NCBI GenBank assembly: GCA_017963875.1
Contig: JAGCTA010000323.1
Coordinates: forward strand, 1 to 10,636
Source of the DNA: Victivallales bacterium
GTDB lineage: Bacteria; Verrucomicrobiota; Lentisphaeria; Oligosphaerales; Oligosphaeraceae
Direction of reading: 5' to 3'
DNA length: 10,636 bases
A model generated the notes under the pieces. It searched no databases and had not been told where the DNA came from. It was given only the letters and a program-made list of their open reading frames with translations. This document shows, piece after piece, positions 6,712-10,636 of the stretch (positions are counted from its first letter, which is position 1; every line of letters begins with the position of its first letter). The translations under genes were made by a program, and so were the position numbers.

Positions 6712-8079
6712 TCAGCCTCTGCGGCTTCTCAAACGGCCTTTCTCCATGAAGCCCTCATAGTTGCGGGCGACAAGATAGTTTTCAACCTGCTGAAGCGTCT
6801 CCAACGTCACGCCAACAATAATCAGCAGACTCGTGCCGCCAAAGAATTGCGCGATATTCGGCTGGATATTCAGCGAACGGCTTAGCAACATGGGAAGCAC
6901 AGCAAGAGCCGCCAGGAAAATGGCGCCAGCAAGCGTGATGCGATCCATGGTCTTGCCAAGGAAATCGGAAGTCGCCTGACCTGGACGGATTCCAGGGATG
7001 TAACCGCCGTTCTTCTGCAAGTCGTCAGCAATCTTAATCGGATTGAACTGATTGGCGACCCAGAAGAAGGAGAAGATAAGAATCATCGCGCCATACGTCA
7101 GAAGATAGCCTGTGCTCCCGTACTGAAGATGCATTTCAAGCCAGACGACCCAGCCCCAATCTTGCGGGAGATACCGCATCAGCATCAGAGGGAAGGAAAT
7201 GATGGCACCAGCGAAAATGATGGGCATCACACCGCTGTAGTTTACACGCAACGGCAGAAAACTCGTCTGGGCTGTGGCCGTGCCGCCAATGCCCTGCATG
7301 CGCTTCGCCGCATAGCGAATCGGAACGCGGTACGCGCCAAGCGTCAACGCAACCGTTGCAGCAGTCACGACAAAGAACATTACAATAAGTATCAGAATAT
7401 GAATCAGATTCAAATCGCTGTCCGATGAAGCCGCACCCATTGAGAACTGCTTCCACAATGTCTGGAGAGCACCAGGAAGACGTGCGACGATATTGACCGT
7501 GATGATGAGAGACGCGCCATTGCCGATGCCGTGCTCCGTTATCATCTCGCCCATCCACATGACCAGCATGGCACCAGCAGTCAAAGTGATGACCGTCATG
7601 ACAGTAAAGCCAAAGCCTGGATTCAGTACAACCGCCTCGCCCTTCAAGCCGATTGACGACGGATTCGACATGACCGACGCATACATCACGCCCTGAACAA
7701 TACAGATGGCCAGCGTGAGATACCGCATGTACTGGTTGTATTTCTTCTGACCGCTCTCGCCTTCACGCATGAGACGCTCAAGTTGCGGAATCACAGGCGT
7801 CATCAGTTGCAGAATGATCGACGCGGAAATATACGGCATGATGCCAAGGGCACCAACCGCAAACTGCTCAATGGCACCGCCACTGAATAGATTCAGCATG
7901 TCTAGCATGCCACCTTCGCCTTGACCACCGCTGAACAAATCCTTCAGCCCCGCTGGATTCACACCAGGACAAGGTATCAGGCTCACCAGACGACACAAGG
8001 CAATTATCCCGCATGTGAAAAGAATACGCTTCTTCAATTCGGGAATCTTAAAACAATTCTTATAGCCCGAAAGCAGCAT
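6712..8079 (-). CDS. secY: Preprotein translocase subunit SecY
   Basis: A 455-residue inner-membrane protein, the channel of the SecYEG translocon, which exports unfolded preproteins and inserts membrane proteins. Ten hydrophobic segments can be followed, the first at about 18-36 and the last at about 415-428. Both SecY signatures are present: ALGIMPYISASIILQL near 77-92 and WMGEMITEHGIGNGASLII near 175-193. Also typical are GGYIPGIRPGQAT at 358-370 and the cytosolic tail VENYLVARNYEGF at 432-444. The length is slightly above the usual 430-445. ATG at 8079 has GAGG nine nt upstream and gives a normal N-terminus (FKIPELKKRILFT). The frame is open to a TTG at 8181, but the extra residues have no SecY similarity. 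It follows rplO as in most bacteria, though 175 nt away, and ends the operon. Confidence 0.97.
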   Translation of the reverse strand: MLLSGYKNCFKIPELKKRILFTCGIIALCRLVSLIPCPGVNPAGLKDLFSGGQGEGGMLDMLNLFSGGAIEQFAVGALGIMPYISASIILQLMTPVIPQLERLMREGESGQKKYNQYMRYLTLAICIVQGVMYASVMSNPSSIGLKGEAVVLNPGFGFTVMTVITLTAGAMLVMWMGEMITEHGIGNGASLIITVNIVARLPGALQTLWKQFSMGAASSDSDLNLIHILILIVMFFVVTAATVALTLGAYRVPIRYAAKRMQGIGGTATAQTSFLPLRVNYSGVMPIIFAGAIISFPLMLMRYLPQDWGWVVWLEMHLQYGSTGYLLTYGAMILIFSFFWVANQFNPIKIADDLQKNGGYIPGIRPGQATSDFLGKTMDRITLAGAIFLAALAVLPMLLSRSLNIQPNIAQFFGGTSLLIIVGVTLETLQQVENYLVARNYEGFMEKGRLRSRRG

Positions 8080-8254
8080 TGGTGGTTTCCTCTTAGTACA
8101 CGGATAAAGGCGTCCCCAGTCATTTGACAAGACCAGGCACGCCATTATGCCAGTTAATAAAGCAACTGCACTCTTCCGCAACCACCTTCAGCCTACGACC
8201 CCATGTTCAAAAGGCGTCTGTTGCCTTCACGATGGCTTGCGGACCAATGCACAA
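8080..8254 (-). other. Long rplO-secY intergenic stretch
   Basis: 175 nt separate rplO and secY, where the other gaps in this operon are 29-96 nt. The minus strand holds weak promoter-like pieces (CATAAT at 8148-8143, TATTAA at 8160-8155) without good -35 partners, and a repeated GACGCCTTT (8218-8210 and 8114-8106). No terminator and no recognised small gene is present. A start-like TTG at 8181 with a GAAGGTGG upstream opens a frame that runs into secY. Confidence 0.4.
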
Positions 8255-8719
8255 TCAGTTTTTGCCCTCAACTGCTGCAGCGGCGTCCTGACATGTGCCA
8301 CCAGCGGCCTCGATCTTCTGGCGGGCGGCAGCAGAAAACTTGTCGGCTACAACGGTGAGTTTCTTTGTCAAATCACCTGTCGCAAGAATCTTCAAAGGAG
8401 CAGTGCTCTTGCTTGCAAGACCACGCTTCTGAAGTTCCGTGACGTCAATCTTGTCACCATCCTGGAAATTGTCGTTCAGAACCTGAACATTGACAACCTC
8501 AAAGAAAATGTGATTCGGATTCTTGAAACCGCGCTTCGGCAAACGGCGGATCAGAGGAATCTGACCACCTTCGAAGAACGGACGGCTCGTGTGACCAGTA
8601 CGGGCTCCCGCACCTTTCTCACCACGCCCCGCAGTACGTCCGTTGCCGGAACCGTCACCACGGCCAACACGCTTACGCGCCTTGCGCGGGACACTATTCT
8701 TCAATTCATGAAGTTTCAT
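8255..8719 (-). CDS. rplO: 50S ribosomal protein L15 (uL15)
   Basis: A 154-residue basic protein of the large subunit that helps late assembly and contacts 23S rRNA. The glycine- and arginine-rich N-terminus (KRVGRGDGSGNGRTAGRGEKG, about 17-37) is the long rRNA-inserting extension. FFEGGQIPLIRRLPKRGF (about 48-65) is the conserved middle. The C-terminal domain ends with VVADKFSAAARQKIEAAGG, the L15 signature region. ATG at 8719 has AAGGA nine nt upstream. In most bacteria rpmD precedes rplO; here rpsE is directly upstream with a 29-nt gap. Confidence 0.97.
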   Translation of the reverse strand: MKLHELKNSVPRKARKRVGRGDGSGNGRTAGRGEKGAGARTGHTSRPFFEGGQIPLIRRLPKRGFKNPNHIFFEVVNVQVLNDNFQDGDKIDVTELQKRGLASKSTAPLKILATGDLTKKLTVVADKFSAAARQKIEAAGGTCQDAAAAVEGKN

Positions 8720-8748
8720 AATCGCCTATCCTTAGTTCAATCTGTCTC

Positions 8749-9300
8749 TTACAACGAATGGCGGTCGCGCTTTGCCAATACTTCAGCACGCGTGCGCAAC
8801 TTGCCCAGTGCCGCAAATGTCGCCTTCACAACATTCACTGCGTTCTTTGAGCCAAGCGATTTGGCAAGCACGTCCTTGATACCCGCAAGTTCCAGCACAT
8901 GGCGCATGCCGCCACCCGCAATCACACCAGTACCAATCGACGCTGGACGCACAATGACGTTGGCGCCGCGGAAATGCGCGGCAACATAATGCGTCACTGT
9001 CGAACCGAACATCGGAATGTTCTGGAGGTTCTTACGAGCCTGTTCGCCACCCTTGCGAATGGCATCGGAAACTTCGTTTGCCTTGCCAAAGCCCATACCT
9101 ACTTTTCCCTTCATGTCGCCAACAACAACGAGGGCGCTGAAGGAAAAGTTCTTGCCGCCTTTCACGACTTTGCTGCTGCGGTTGATGTGCACCACGCGCT
9201 CTTCAAACTCGGTCTCGCCATTGGAAATGACCGTGCCCTGAAGTTCACGAGTGTTTACCTGTTCCTCGCCAACAGTCTTCTCTTTATCTTGGTCTGCCAC
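8749..9300 (-). CDS. rpsE: 30S ribosomal protein S5 (uS5)
   Basis: A 183-residue small-subunit protein involved in decoding accuracy and in the entry of mRNA. The N-terminal double-stranded RNA-binding domain (about 33-97) holds the S5 signature around [18 protein letters not shown] (48-65) and [13 protein letters not shown]; the C-terminal domain contains [26 protein letters not shown] at 9300 is chosen because GGGAG stands eight nt upstream; a longer frame from another GTG at 9351 adds 17 residues without family similarity. The GTG start is a small oddity in an otherwise ATG-started operon. Confidence 0.96.
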   Translation of the reverse strand: MADQDKEKTVGEEQVNTRELQGTVISNGETEFEERVVHINRSSKVVKGGKNFSFSALVVVGDMKGKVGMGFGKANEVSDAIRKGGEQARKNLQNIPMFGSTVTHYVAAHFRGANVIVRPASIGTGVIAGGGMRHVLELAGIKDVLAKSLGSKNAVNVVKATFAALGKLRTRAEVLAKRDRHSL

Positions 9301-9390
9301 GGAATGTTCTCCCAATCTCGTGGCCTGGCTGCAGGTTATTCCAAACCGCACCGCGCGGCTAGGACTATCACCTGATCACCAGGCTGACTA

Positions 9391-9753
9391 TTAAAATTCC
9401 AAACCAGCCTTTCTGGCCGAATCCGCCAATGCCTTGATGCAACCATGATACGGGAATCCGCCACGGTCAAACACCACTTTCTTAATGCCTTTCTCAAGCG
9501 CACGCTCGGCAACCAGTTTCCCAATCGCCTCCGCACTCTTCATGTTCGCCGACAACTTCTGCTCGCGGCTCGCCGCCTCAGTCGTCGTCGCCGAAACCAG
9601 CGTCATGCCCTTGTCGTCATCAATAATCTGCGCATACAGATGCAATCCCGTACGGCAAACGCTCAGACGCGGAGCCTCAGCCGTACCGGCAAGCGTCACA
9701 CGCAAACGCCTGTGGCGACGATCACGCTGTTCCTTCTTTGTCATCTTACTCAT
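9391..9753 (-). CDS. rplR: 50S ribosomal protein L18 (uL18)
   Basis: A 120-residue protein of usual length that binds 5S rRNA with L5 and L25. The basic N-terminus ([16 protein letters not shown], about 6-21) precedes [18 protein letters not shown] at about 29-46 and the C-terminal [29 protein letters not shown], a close match to the family end (FDRGG.. YHGR.KALAD.AREAGL.F); the usual arginine after YHG is a cysteine here. ATG at 9753 has AAGGG about five nt upstream. The gap to rplF is 96 nt and to rpsE 90 nt, both long for this operon. Confidence 0.97.
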   Translation of the reverse strand: MSKMTKKEQRDRRHRRLRVTLAGTAEAPRLSVCRTGLHLYAQIIDDDKGMTLVSATTTEAASREQKLSANMKSAEAIGKLVAERALEKGIKKVVFDRGGFPYHGCIKALADSARKAGLEF

Positions 9754-9849
9754 CGGAACCCTTGCTCCAAATTGTTGCGGCCCTAATTATCAGGCCAATC
9801 TAATCAACTTACGTTCAAACAACGCAGGCGCGGTCATGCCGCCAATTCC

Positions 9850-10392
9850 TCAACTGCCGACCTTCTTGCCTTCCTTCAACGTCAGATGCTCACCGACAAA
9901 CCTCACGCCCTTGCCATGATATGCATCAGGCTTGCGGATCTTGCGCAGATTCGCGGCAACCTGGCCGACGGCCTGCTTGTCAATGCTCTCCAACGTGATG
10001 TGCGTCTGGTCAGGCATCGTGACCTTGACGTTCTCTGGAACCTTGAACTCGACAGGAATCGAGAACCCAAGGTTCAACGTCAGATCCTGGCCCTTGACCT
10101 GCGCACGAAAACCAACGCCAACGAGTTCCAGTTCAATCTTGAACCCCGTCGAGACACCAATCACCATCGAATTCACAAGACTGCGAATCAAACCATGATT
10201 CATGTTCGACTGACGGTCCGTCATATCCGCGCACTTCACGTGAAGTTGCCCGCCATCCTGCTCAAGGGTAATCCCTTTCGGCAAAACCTGCGTAAGCGTG
10301 CCTTTCGGCCCCGTGACTTCCACGGACGCATCCTTAATCTCAATCTTGACAGTGGATGGTACCACTATCGGTTTGTTGCCCATGCGTGACAT
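9850..10392 (-). CDS. rplF: 50S ribosomal protein L6 (uL6)
   Basis: A 180-residue protein of usual length, near the sarcin-ricin loop and factor-binding site. Two repeated alpha/beta domains are visible: MGNKPIVVPSTVKIEI at the start with VEVTGPKGTL near 24-33, and the second domain beginning near 85 with ELVGVGFRAQVKG. The L6 signature PDAYHGKGVRFVGE lies near the C-terminus. ATG at 10392 has AAGGA nine nt upstream; the ATG three codons later is less well placed. It lies 30 nt after rpsH. Confidence 0.97.
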   Translation of the reverse strand: MSRMGNKPIVVPSTVKIEIKDASVEVTGPKGTLTQVLPKGITLEQDGGQLHVKCADMTDRQSNMNHGLIRSLVNSMVIGVSTGFKIELELVGVGFRAQVKGQDLTLNLGFSIPVEFKVPENVKVTMPDQTHITLESIDKQAVGQVAANLRKIRKPDAYHGKGVRFVGEHLTLKEGKKVGS

Positions 10393-10422
10393 GTCTGATG
10401 TTCCTTCAATTGTTATCTCCGA

Positions 10423-10636
10423 CTACCAGACGTAGCAGAGCAGTTCACCACCTACATTCTGTTTGCGGGCCGCACGATCCGTCATCAAGCCTGATGACGT
10501 GGACAGTACCGCAATGCCCAATCCGCCAAGAACGCGTGGAATCTCACCGCTGCCGACATATACGCGGCAGGACGGCTTGCTGACGCGCCTCAGACCTTCA
10601 ATTGCAGGACTCTTCATCTTGCCCTTGTATTTAAGG
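10423..10636 (-). CDS. rpsH: 30S ribosomal protein S8 (uS8), C-terminal part
   Basis: The last 71 residues are present; the 5' part lies beyond the right edge. The visible frame begins [20 protein letters not shown] and continues [26 protein letters not shown], then [20 protein letters not shown] with a TAG stop. This matches the S8 C-terminal domain, including the conserved ST.G motif and the terminal GGE.LC..W. S8 binds the central domain of 16S rRNA in early 30S assembly and represses translation of the spc operon in other bacteria. Its place before rplF is the usual one. Confidence 0.96.
   Translation of the reverse strand, partial: LKYKGKMKSPAIEGLRRVSKPSCRVYVGSGEIPRVLGGLGIAVLSTSSGLMTDRAARKQNVGGELLCYVW

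Noticed and set aside
8147..8989. Plus-strand frame of 280 codons over rplO and rpsE
   Set aside because: It is the antisense of two certain ribosomal protein genes; its length reflects codon bias in those genes.
9301..9351. Extended rpsE start at GTG 9351
   Set aside because: No ribosome-binding site and no S5-like residues in the extra 17 codons; GTG 9300 has GGGAG at proper distance.
1..10636. CRISPR array, insertion sequence or toxin-antitoxin system
   Set aside because: No regularly spaced repeats, transposase motifs or paired small genes were seen on either strand.

Overview
The window is a bacterial chromosome segment with every supported gene on the minus strand. I read it from high to low coordinates, the direction of transcription. 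The likely source is an uncultured, saccharolytic member of the Planctomycetes-Verrucomicrobia-Chlamydiae/Lentisphaerae group. This is inference from three things: the spc ribosomal operon has no rpmD (L30) gene, a GH2 beta-mannosidase and a Gfo/Idh/MocA oxidoreductase lie nearby, and a NusG-paralog antiterminator sits beside polysaccharide genes. No 16S rRNA or other phylogenetic marker is present to settle it.

Right part (10636 to 6644): the tail of the spc ribosomal protein operon, in the order rpsH (3' part only), rplF, rplR, rpsE, rplO, secY. It is closed by a strong intrinsic terminator. rpmD is missing between rpsE and rplO. The operon stops at secY rather than running on into adk/map/infA/rpmJ/rpsM.

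Middle part (6608 to 1889): a GH2 beta-mannosidase-type glycosidase is followed 14 nt later by a tRNA-dihydrouridine synthase, probably as one transcript. A 356-nt gene-free stretch with promoter-like and dyad sequences follows, then a Gfo/Idh/MocA family NAD(P)-dependent oxidoreductase. The glycosidase and oxidoreductase suggest carbohydrate catabolism. The Dus enzyme looks like a housekeeping gene carried along.

Left part (1809 to 1): a single tRNA gene with CAU anticodon and initiator features, with its own promoter and terminator. It has an atypical anticodon arm: C at position 33 and no run of three G:C pairs. A roughly 240-nt leader with a small hairpin leads into a NusG-like (UpxY/LoaP/RfaH-type) specialised antiterminator. 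Next comes a family 2 glycosyltransferase that runs off the left edge. This looks like the head of a surface or exopolysaccharide cluster whose long transcript is protected by its first gene product. Base composition is clearly more AT-rich here than in the ribosomal segment.

I found no CRISPR array, insertion sequence or clearly novel defence system. The most unusual items are the C33 initiator-type tRNA and the antiterminator with its leader hairpin.
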